Origin: CAYVXE01 sp964455375
GTDB lineage: Bacteria > Zhuqueibacterota > Zhuqueibacteria > Oceanimicrobiales > Oceanimicrobiaceae
Direction of reading: 5' to 3'
DNA: 14,358 nucleotides
Assembly (NCBI GenBank): GCA_964455375.1
Contig: CAYVXE010000106.1
Coordinates: 1-14,358 of the forward strand
The position numbers and the translations under genes were made by a program. The notes under the pieces are model-generated. The model did no database searches and was not told the origin of the DNA. It saw only the letters and a program-made list of their open reading frames with translations. Below are positions 8,512 through 14,358 of this stretch, in pieces (within the stretch, counting starts at the first letter, position 1; every line of letters starts with the position of its first letter).

Positions 8512-9009
8512 CTACACACTCAATTTTTCATTGCCGAGAAGCTCATCACATGCTTGCAGAACCATTTTGGCAATATCCGGCATCAACGATTGCATTTTTT
8601 CAGATAATTCCAACGTCAATTCCTGAACAGAAGCGATGGAGACGGCCAGAAGCAAGACTTCCGGAGGATTTCCAAGCAAGTAAAGCGCATCCAGTAGATC
8701 CTTCAACCCTATATCATGCGCCGTGAGCGTCCGGGGATAGTCGGATGAAAAACGGGGATGAAGGCGGCGCACCGTACCAACCGGCGCACCGTCCATCGTT
8801 GCATCGATGAGAATCACTCTTTCAGATTGCTGAATCGGTTCCAGTAGATTAATTCCCGATGTTCCTCCGTCCAGGCCGATAACGCCATCAGGCAGCGATT
8901 GTGTTTGCAGATACCGAATAACATGGACACCAATGCCTTCATCGCCCATTAAAATATTTCCGATTCCCAAAACGAGAATTTTGGTCTTTTTATTCTCCTT
9001 TAAGCACAT
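8512..9009 (-). CDS. hyaD: HyaD-type hydrogenase maturation endopeptidase
   Basis: A 165-aa nickel-dependent protease (M52 family) that cleaves the C-terminal peptide of the large subunit after nickel insertion. It begins near the family motif ILVLGIGNILMGDEGIGVH. Glu24, Asp69 (in RVILIDA) and His98 (in TLTAHDIGL) match the three metal ligands known in HybD-type proteases. A longer frame with an ATG at 9096 would overlap hyaC by more than 100 nt. The ATG at 9009 gives the normal length and a 20-nt overlap with hyaC, whose stop is at 8990-8992. No strong ribosome site precedes it, so translation is probably coupled to hyaC. It is the last gene of the hya operon. Confidence 0.92.
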   Translation of the reverse strand: MCLKENKKTKILVLGIGNILMGDEGIGVHVIRYLQTQSLPDGVIGLDGGTSGINLLEPIQQSERVILIDATMDGAPVGTVRRLHPRFSSDYPRTLTAHDIGLKDLLDALYLLGNPPEVLLLAVSIASVQELTLELSEKMQSLMPDIAKMVLQACDELLGNEKLSV

Positions 9010-9682
9010 CTTCACGCTCAAATTTCCAGCCTCCAACCATGGAGGACGTCGTGCCGCGGCCTTCCACATAATCATGGTAAAAAACAAGGTACACATGTAT
9101 GATCACAAACACGATGAAGAACCACATCAACATGTGATGCCACTGCCGGACAGCAAAATCACCGCCCATTAACGGAACTACCCAGGTGAATAATTTGGGA
9201 AAAAATGAGTGACTCATTCCGGAGTAGAGAGCAAAACCGGTTACCGCCTGAAACAGAAAAGCCAGAAACGACAGAAAGTAGGTAAAGCCCGCAAGCATAT
9301 TATGGCCAACAGAAATAAATCTGCGGACCTTTGCCTGCAGGATGTCCACTTTCATGACTTCAGAAATTTCCTGCCAGTGCTCTTTTTTTAGTGGGATAAA
9401 ATTTCGCCAGCGTGCGTATTGATTGCCTGCAAAACCCCAGTATATCCGGAATAAAAAATTAAAGAAGAAAATAAATGCGGTCACAAAATGGATGAAGCGA
9501 ATGGTACCAAACCAGTACTGTTGATACGCTTCCGTTGAATATTGAATCGTCAGTGGCCTGCCAATTATGAAACCGGTAACCACAAGTAAAAGCACACAGG
9601 TCGCATTCAGCCAGTGATAAAATCTCACCGGCAATTCCCAGACGTAAACCCGGCGATATGGTGCTGCTGATGTGTTAGCCAT
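8990..9682 (-). CDS. hyaC: HyaC, cytochrome b subunit of group 1 [NiFe] hydrogenase
   Basis: A 230-aa di-heme cytochrome b that anchors the hydrogenase and passes electrons to quinone. Four hydrophobic segments are visible (about 21-41, 60-84, 128-152, 183-205). Candidate heme-ligand histidines lie in or next to them: His23 (RFYHW), His65, His127, His182/183, His196 and His203. The N-terminal RVYVWELPVRFYHWLN and the C-terminal HDYVEGRG are typical of hydrogenase cytochromes. It follows hyaB by 10 nt, and its ribosome site AAGGAGGG overlaps the hyaB stop codon, so the genes are tightly coupled. Confidence 0.95.
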   Translation of the reverse strand: MANTSAAPYRRVYVWELPVRFYHWLNATCVLLLVVTGFIIGRPLTIQYSTEAYQQYWFGTIRFIHFVTAFIFFFNFLFRIYWGFAGNQYARWRNFIPLKKEHWQEISEVMKVDILQAKVRRFISVGHNMLAGFTYFLSFLAFLFQAVTGFALYSGMSHSFFPKLFTWVVPLMGGDFAVRQWHHMLMWFFIVFVIIHVYLVFYHDYVEGRGTTSSMVGGWKFEREDVLKGE

Positions 9683-9692
9683 AACGCCCTCC

Positions 9693-11408
9693 TTAATTAA
9701 ATTTTAATTGGTGCAGATGTTTACCATCCGGATCATACAAATGCACTGCACAGGCAATGCACGGATCAAAGGAATGAATGGTCCGCAAAATCTCCACCGG
9801 TTGATCGCCATCTTTTACCGGTGTGCCAATTAAGGATTCCTCGTACGCTGAGCGCTGACCTTTGTGGTCTTTTGGTGACGCATTCCAGGTGCTTGGAACC
9901 ACCATCTGATAATTGTCGATCTTCTCATCTTTGATGCGTATCCAATGTGCCAGAGCGCCACGCGGTGCCTCGGTTAGACCAACGCCTTCGCATGTTTGCG
10001 GCCAGGTGTCCGGAGCCCATTTCGCATTGTTAAACGTACTGGTATTTCCACCTTTTATATTGGCCACAAGATCATCGTAGAATTCCTTCATCCAATGCAC
10101 CACTAACTTGGTTTCCAGACCGCGGGCGGCAGTCCTGCCTAGCGTCGAGAAAAGCGCCGTGATCGGCACTTTCAATTGCTTCAGCGCATCATTGACCACA
10201 TCCTGAACTTCCGTGTTGCCTTTTCCGTAGGCCACGAGCAAGCGGGCAAGCGGGCCGACTTCCATGGCGTGATCGCGCCAGCGCGGCGTCTTAAGCCAGG
10301 AGTATTTACCCTCCACATTCAACTGTTTGTAAGGCGGTTTCGGCCCGGTGTGATTAAACTCCGTCTCCCCTTGCCACGGGTGTAATCCGGTGTCATCACC
10401 GACAGAATATTTGTACCAGGAATGCGTGATGTACTCTTTAATCTCCTCTTCATCTTTGCCGTTCACTTCGTGGACTTCGTTAAGATTACGGTCGAGAATG
10501 GCCCCCCGTTGAAATTTATACGCATCGGGTTGGTTGTAACCCTGAACCGGCAGATCTCCGTAAGAGAGGTAATTTTTCAAACCGCCGCCATAATTCGCCC
10601 AGTTCTTATAGTAACCAGCAATGGCCATTAAGTCGGGAATATACACCTGTTCCACAAATTCAATGGCATCTTTAATGAGTTTTCCCACATGATTTAAACG
10701 TTCCGTGTTGATTGCACTCACTTCATTAAGATTGATGGAGCATGGAACGCCGCCAACGAGGTAATTCGGATGCGGATTTTTGCCGCCAAAGATCGCATGA
10801 ATTTTAACGAGCTCTTTTTGCCACTCCAGCGCTTCAAGATAATGCGCCACGGCCAGCAAATTAATTTCAGGCGGCAGCTTGTACTCGGGGTGTCCCCAGT
10901 ACCCATTTGCAAAAATGCCAAGCTGTCCGCTCTCAACGAATTTTTTCAGTCGGTTTTGCAGATCTGAAAAATATTCCGGTGAGGTTTTCGGCCAGCGTGA
11001 AATCGATTTTGCAATACGCGAGACCTCCTTGGGATTCGCTGAAAGCGCACTCACCACGTCCACCCAATCCAGCGCATGTAAGTGATAAAAATGAACCACG
11101 TGGTCCTGAACAAATTGGGTGCAGAACATGAGATTCCGAATGAGCTCGGCATTTTGAGGAACGGAAATGCCAAGGGCATCTTCAACGGTGCGTACACTTG
11201 CCAAAGCGTGGACCGTCGTGCAAACCCCGCAAGCCCGTTCAGTAAAAGCCCAGGCATCGCGCGGGTCACGACCCTTGAGAATTTTTTCAAATCCACGAAC
11301 CATGGTGCCTGCACTGTACGCTTCGACAATTTTGCCATTCTTAACAACTGCTTCGATACGTAAATGCCCCTCAATTCTGGTAATCGGATCAACGACGATT
11401 CGTGCCAT
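9693..11408 (-). CDS. hyaB: HyaB, large catalytic subunit of group 1 [NiFe] hydrogenase
   Basis: A 571-aa subunit that holds the NiFe(CN)2CO active site and oxidises H2. The N-terminal RACGVCTTVH motif supplies Cys60 and Cys63, and the C-terminal DPCIACAVH supplies Cys550 and Cys553; together these are the four nickel ligands. The conserved RIEGH near the start (Glu13) and APRGALAHW (Arg483, the active-site canopy arginine) are present. Maturation should cleave after His556, removing a 15-residue peptide that starts LYDPDG. No signal peptide is seen, as expected for a subunit that is co-exported with HyaA. The ATG overlaps the hyaA stop by one base and is preceded by GGAGGT. Confidence 0.98.
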   Translation of the reverse strand: MARIVVDPITRIEGHLRIEAVVKNGKIVEAYSAGTMVRGFEKILKGRDPRDAWAFTERACGVCTTVHALASVRTVEDALGISVPQNAELIRNLMFCTQFVQDHVVHFYHLHALDWVDVVSALSANPKEVSRIAKSISRWPKTSPEYFSDLQNRLKKFVESGQLGIFANGYWGHPEYKLPPEINLLAVAHYLEALEWQKELVKIHAIFGGKNPHPNYLVGGVPCSINLNEVSAINTERLNHVGKLIKDAIEFVEQVYIPDLMAIAGYYKNWANYGGGLKNYLSYGDLPVQGYNQPDAYKFQRGAILDRNLNEVHEVNGKDEEEIKEYITHSWYKYSVGDDTGLHPWQGETEFNHTGPKPPYKQLNVEGKYSWLKTPRWRDHAMEVGPLARLLVAYGKGNTEVQDVVNDALKQLKVPITALFSTLGRTAARGLETKLVVHWMKEFYDDLVANIKGGNTSTFNNAKWAPDTWPQTCEGVGLTEAPRGALAHWIRIKDEKIDNYQMVVPSTWNASPKDHKGQRSAYEESLIGTPVKDGDQPVEILRTIHSFDPCIACAVHLYDPDGKHLHQLKFN

Positions 11409-12529
11409 CAGGCTTCACCTCCTTTATCTGTTTCTGAGTTATTTACCGACTCTTCCATATTTTCCTGAATGAGTTTTCTCTTACGGATATTGGTGGAAAT
11501 TGCATGTGCGGCGGCACCAGCAACGGCACCAATCCCCACAACGGTGCCGATGGTGTCGGCTGTGGTTTCAATGCCGAACCCTGGAAAGGAAGCCAGATGC
11601 TGATAAAACGGCCCGTTATCCCAGAAACCATTTTCACTGCAACCGATGCAACCGTGGCCGGACTGAATCGGATAACTGGTGGATTCATTCCATCGGGTCA
11701 CGGCACAGGCATTGTACGTCACCGGACCGCGGCATCCCATTTTGTACAGACAGTAGCCTTTTCGGGCATTTTCATCATCCCATGATTCCACAAACAGACC
11801 GGCGTCGTAATAAGGCCGGCGGTAGCAGGTATCATGTACCCTGCGGCCGTAGAATTCCTTTGGCCTGCCCTGACTGTCCAAATCGGGAATGCGTCCATAA
11901 ACCAACACATGCGTGACCACGCTGGTCATCACATCGCCGATTGGCGGACAGCCCGGCACATTGATGACCGGCTTGCTGATGAGCTTATGGATGGGGGTCG
12001 CATTGGTGGGATTGGGTTTGGCCGATTGAATGCAGCCGTTGGATGCACAACTCCCCCAGGCAATGACCGCGGCCGCATCTTTCGCCGTTTCTTGCAGAAT
12101 ATCCTCGGCTGAACGGCCGGCGATGGTACAATAGATGCCGTCATCTTTCATAGGGACGGAGCCTTCTACCAATAGAATGTACTGACCGGCATAATTTTTC
12201 ATGGTGTCATGCATGCATTTTTCGGCATGCGTACCGGCGGCAGCCTGGAGGGTTTCCGTATAATCTAATGAAAGATAATCAAAGATAATATCGGAGACTA
12301 TCGGATGGGATGAGCGGATAAACGATTCGCTGCAACAAGTGCATTCCTGAAAATGCAGCCAAATGACCGGCGGACGCGATTTCTTCTCAAACGCTTGCAC
12401 CACGCTGGCGACGCCGGAGGCCTCCACACCAATAACCGCGGCTGCCATACTGCAAAAACGCAGGAACTCACGGCGGGAGTAGCCTTTCGCCTGCATGGAT
12501 TCCCAGATCGTAGGCATTGATTTTGACAT
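11408..12529 (-). CDS. hyaA: HyaA, small Fe-S subunit, O2-tolerant (group 1d-like) signature
   Basis: A 373-aa subunit that carries three Fe-S clusters and the Tat signal for the heterodimer. The signal has the SRREFLRF twin-arginine motif (18-25) and a likely cleavage after VQA at residue 46. The proximal cluster region reads ECTCCSES, with Cys63, Cys65 and Cys66, and GSCASNGC, with Cys161 and Cys166; VPGCPP gives Cys194. In mature numbering these equal Cys17, 19, 20, 115 and 120 of E. coli Hyd-1. The extra Cys19 and Cys120 are diagnostic of the [4Fe-3S] cluster of O2-tolerant enzymes. Distal and medial cluster motifs (RVHDTCYRR, KGYCLYKMGCRGP, GHGCIGCSENGFW) are intact. A C-terminal hydrophobic segment (about 325-348) anchors it in the membrane. 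The start is supported by AAAGGAG, 5 nt before the ATG. Confidence 0.97.
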   Translation of the reverse strand: MSKSMPTIWESMQAKGYSRREFLRFCSMAAAVIGVEASGVASVVQAFEKKSRPPVIWLHFQECTCCSESFIRSSHPIVSDIIFDYLSLDYTETLQAAAGTHAEKCMHDTMKNYAGQYILLVEGSVPMKDDGIYCTIAGRSAEDILQETAKDAAAVIAWGSCASNGCIQSAKPNPTNATPIHKLISKPVINVPGCPPIGDVMTSVVTHVLVYGRIPDLDSQGRPKEFYGRRVHDTCYRRPYYDAGLFVESWDDENARKGYCLYKMGCRGPVTYNACAVTRWNESTSYPIQSGHGCIGCSENGFWDNGPFYQHLASFPGFGIETTADTIGTVVGIGAVAGAAAHAISTNIRKRKLIQENMEESVNNSETDKGGEA

Positions 12530-12557
12530 AGTCGCTCCTTTCTTTTAGATTCATATC

Positions 12558-12589
12558 TTGCTGAATAAGTCGCACCGTCGATTCAGCAA
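12558..12589. promoter_or_regulatory. Perfect 9-bp inverted repeat upstream of hyaA
   Basis: TTGCTGAAT (12558-12566) and ATTCAGCAA (12581-12589) are exact reverse complements separated by 14 nt. The element ends 29 nt from the hyaA start codon and just upstream of its ribosome site. It could be an operator or a hairpin in the 5' leader of the hya mRNA. No known regulator consensus was recognised. Confidence 0.5.
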
Positions 12590-12865
12590 CTCTATATGGA
12601 ATTCCGGTATTGGAACCGGTACGATCGTGACAAAAGAAAAGAGAAGAACCTATATCACACGATTCTTACGAACAGAGTAAAATTTTTAGTCTTTATTGAT
12701 TAACGTCCCCCTACTTCTCCTTTTTTCTCTCGGAGAGGCGCAAAGGACGAAACTTTTTTTTGTTTTTCTTGCCACTGGTCGAACGATAAATTGTTTCGTG
12801 ATTGACCAGCCTTCACAAAACCTGTCATTCCTCATCCAGCGGTTGCCGGGGCTATATGACAACAC

Positions 12866-12886
12866 AGAAAAAGTAGTTTCCTACTT
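12866..12886 (-). terminator. Intrinsic terminator-like hairpin after hypB
   Basis: Read on the minus strand, AAGTAG - GAAA - CTACTT forms a 6-bp stem with a GNRA tetraloop, and the T-run extends to five Ts. It lies about 90 nt downstream of the hypB stop and more than 330 nt upstream of hyaA. It would separate the hypAB transcript from the hya transcript. Confidence 0.6.
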
Positions 12887-12977
12887 CAGCCTAAGCGAAG
12901 TCAAGCGCTGAAACCCATTGCTTTTAAATTATGCTTCGCCTACCATCAGCATGATGATTTATTTAATTTTGTCTTTT

Positions 12978-13664
12978 TCAACAGTCTCGTTCACCCACCC
13001 CCTGTTTTTCCCCGACCAACTCTTTTAGCCAATCAAACCAGGAGGCTAATCCCTCACCGCTGCGGCAGGAAAGTTCAAATATTTTTAAATTCGCATTGAT
13101 ACGCAAAGCGTTGGTTTTGACCCGCTGCATATCAAAATCCGACGTTCCCAAAAGATCGATTTTATTCACCACCATCACCGAAGAACGACGGAACATGCCG
13201 GGATATTTCAGCGGTTTGTCATCGCCTTCCGTGGTGCTGATGAGCACAACTTTCATGTCCTCCCCTAAATCGAAAGAGGACGGGCAGACTAAATTCCCGA
13301 CGTTTTCGATAAACAAAATGTCTAATTGGGAAATATTAATTTCAGGAAGGACACGGGTGATCATTTTTGCATCGAGATGACAGGCGCCGCCGGTGACCAG
13401 AGGTCGCACGATTGTTCCACCTGCACGAATGAGCCGGTCGGCGTCGTTTTCGGTCTGTACGTCTCCGGCGATCAACCCCATTTGCAGCGTTCCGCTCAGT
13501 GCTTTCAGGGTTTGCTCCAGCAAGCTGGTTTTGCCGGAGCCCGGGGAACTGACCAGGTTCAAGCAGACAATGCCTCTTTCCTGCAACCTTTCCCGAATAC
13601 CAGCCGCCAGTTCATCGTTTTCTGATAAAACTTTTTTCTCAAGCTGTATTTGTTTTTTTACCAT
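12978..13664 (-). CDS. hypB: HypB, nickel-insertion GTPase
   Basis: A 228-aa SIMIBI-class GTPase that works with HypA to deliver Ni2+ to the large subunit. The P-loop SSPGSGKT is at 39-46, Cys95-His96 and Cys127 form the intersubunit metal site, and NKID is at 167-170. The N-terminus lacks both the CxxCGC high-affinity nickel motif and a His-rich stretch found in some homologues. A longer frame with an ATG at 13724 would overlap hypA. The ATG at 13664 lies 10 nt after the hypA stop and gives MVKKQIQLEKKVL, a normal start. Its ribosome site is weak, so coupling to hypA is likely. Confidence 0.95.
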   Translation of the reverse strand: MVKKQIQLEKKVLSENDELAAGIRERLQERGIVCLNLVSSPGSGKTSLLEQTLKALSGTLQMGLIAGDVQTENDADRLIRAGGTIVRPLVTGGACHLDAKMITRVLPEINISQLDILFIENVGNLVCPSSFDLGEDMKVVLISTTEGDDKPLKYPGMFRRSSVMVVNKIDLLGTSDFDMQRVKTNALRINANLKIFELSCRSGEGLASWFDWLKELVGEKQGVGERDC

Positions 13665-13674
13665 GCTCACATTC

Positions 13675-14028
13675 TCAGGCGATTTCGTCCTCAACTTCCA
13701 CATAAACAATATCCAGTTCCTCACCCGCAGTCACTTTCACCTGTCCGGACGAACATTTGGGACAGACGAAAAAATACGCCTCAACCTTAAAATCGCAGCC
13801 GCAGGTCAAACAATGTGCGGTGACCGCTTGTTCCTCAATCTCGAGTTGGGCATTTGCCAGCGGCGTGTCCATTTTTATGACGTCGAAATTGAAACTCAGC
13901 GCATCCGGCACAACATCCGTCAAACTGCCGATACGAACAACAATTTTATTTACATACGGAATCTCGTTGGGCTGTACGGCATTCTCAATATGCTCAAGAA
14001 TGGACTGCGCTATTGCCAGCTCATGCAT
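13675..14028 (-). CDS. hypA: HypA, nickel chaperone with zinc-binding domain
   Basis: A 117-aa metallochaperone that passes nickel to hydrogenase together with HypB. The N-terminal MHE motif supplies the nickel ligand His2 and the adjacent Glu3. The zinc site consists of CxxC pairs Cys73/Cys76 and Cys89/Cys92, with an extra Cys at 78. The length is typical of the family. It is the first gene of the hypAB unit, preceded by a leader of about 190 nt from a strong promoter at 14226-14254. Confidence 0.95.
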   Translation of the reverse strand: MHELAIAQSILEHIENAVQPNEIPYVNKIVVRIGSLTDVVPDALSFNFDVIKMDTPLANAQLEIEEQAVTAHCLTCGCDFKVEAYFFVCPKCSSGQVKVTAGEELDIVYVEVEDEIA

Positions 14029-14170
14029 TTACCGACCCGGTCTAAATAACCGCCTATTTCTATGGCGTACCTAAATTCAAGAAAGAGTTGATTTCTCAAG
14101 CATTCTGATTCCAATAGATTCACCTGGAACCTGCATTGAAGATGTGCAGCATTTATATAGAACCTAAGAT

Positions 14171-14195
14171 GTTTTGCACGCAATATGGGCAAAAC
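14171..14195. promoter_or_regulatory. Inverted repeat in the hypAB leader
   Basis: GTTTTGC (14171-14177) and GCAAAAC (14189-14195) are perfect reverse complements separated by 11 nt. It lies roughly 25-50 nt downstream of the predicted transcription start, in the untranslated leader of hypA. It could be an operator or an RNA hairpin. No match to a known regulator consensus is claimed. Confidence 0.45.
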
Positions 14196-14225
14196 GTCCC
14201 GGATTTTTTGGTGAGCTTACCGTAA

Positions 14226-14254
14226 ATAATACAAATTCTCTAAAAAGTTGTCAA
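14226..14254 (-). promoter_or_regulatory. Strong sigma70-type promoter for hypAB
   Basis: On the minus strand a perfect -35 box TTGACA (14254-14249) is followed by exactly 17 nt and a -10 box TATTAT (14231-14226), 5 of 6 to consensus. Transcription would start near 14219 and run about 190 nt before the hypA ATG. Confidence 0.7.
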
Positions 14255-14358
14255 CAAAAAAATGAAAAAATTGTTAAATCGTGACTGGGAAAGAGGAAAT
14301 CGCATTTGATAACCCGCTGATTTTTTTGCACTCGTTGCCAAATTAAAATATATTCAAG

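Larger units (their letters stand above)
12530..12977. other. Gene-free 448-bp region between hypB and hyaA
   Basis: This region lies downstream of hypB and upstream of hyaA, both on the minus strand. It holds the hyaA ribosome site, an inverted repeat at 12558-12589, an intrinsic-terminator-like hairpin at 12866-12886 and an imperfect inverted repeat CTGGTC...GACCAG at 12775-12809. A 71-codon frame at 12696-12911 on the plus strand has no ribosome site or recognisable domain and is probably not a gene. The hya promoter should be here, but I could not pick convincing -35/-10 or -24/-12 boxes. Confidence 0.6.
14029..14358. other. Upstream region of hypA without a gene
   Basis: No supported coding sequence is present on either strand. 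The interval contains the hypA promoter (14226-14254) and an inverted repeat in the leader (14171-14195). Beyond the promoter, up to the right edge, the DNA is AT-rich and I see nothing further in it. Confidence 0.6.

Noticed and set aside
8249..8626. 125-codon plus-strand frame in the hypE-hyaD spacer
   Set aside because: It translates intergenic repeats and then overlaps hyaD on the opposite strand.
12696..12710. FNR-like half site TTGATTAAC upstream of hyaA
   Set aside because: There is no second half site at the required spacing.
12696..12911. 71-codon plus-strand frame between hypB and hyaA
   Set aside because: No Shine-Dalgarno, no domain, and it overlaps the terminator-like hairpin and an inverted repeat.
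14323..14343. Sigma54-like TGGCA...TGCA upstream of hypA on the minus strand
   Set aside because: The GG-to-GC spacing is 8 instead of 10 nt, and a much better sigma70-type promoter lies closer to the gene.

Overview
The window looks like draft scaffold sequence from an uncultivated Gram-negative-type bacterium: it starts inside a tetranucleotide repeat, contains a 100-N scaffold gap, and carries mosaics of short degenerate repeats between genes. A Tat-exported, cytochrome b-coupled hydrogenase implies a cytoplasmic membrane with a periplasmic face. The phylum cannot be fixed from these genes. The repeat style recalls FCB-group or candidate-phylum genomes, but that is an impression, not evidence.

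Layout. (1) Positions 1-1481: the 3' part of an AIPR-family (abortive infection/phage resistance) gene, interrupted at its 5' side by an in-frame (TGCC)n tract of at least 55 bp. (2) 1482-2497: about 1 kb without a gene, holding the assembly gap, a 31-nt palindrome and two copies of a composite repeat. (3) 2498-8207, plus strand: a nickel permease with a His-rich loop, then hypF, hypC, hypD and hypE. (4) 8208-8511: repeats between convergent operons. (5) 12529-8512, minus strand: hyaA-hyaB-hyaC-hyaD, encoding a membrane-bound uptake [NiFe] hydrogenase and its endopeptidase. (6) 14028-12978, minus strand: hypA-hypB, with a strong sigma70-type promoter upstream and an intrinsic terminator downstream.

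How the genes work together. The permease brings in Ni2+, and HypA/HypB insert it. HypF and HypE make the cyanide ligands, and HypC/HypD assemble the Fe(CN)2CO unit for the large subunit. HyaD removes the C-terminal peptide of HyaB. The mature HyaAB heterodimer is exported by the Tat signal on HyaA and passes electrons from H2 to cytochrome b HyaC and the quinone pool. All six hyp genes are present, so the locus can be self-sufficient for maturation. HyaA carries both supernumerary cysteines of O2-tolerant group 1 enzymes.

The most unusual signal is the (TGCC)n tract inside the AIPR gene. The unit is not a multiple of three, so slippage would switch the reading frame, which suggests a phase-variable antiphage gene. 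Both assembly oddities (the 55-bp pure tract at the left edge and the 55-bp duplication around the N gap) have the same length, consistent with a k=55 de Bruijn assembly. The true tract is therefore probably longer than shown, and the N gap is probably closable.
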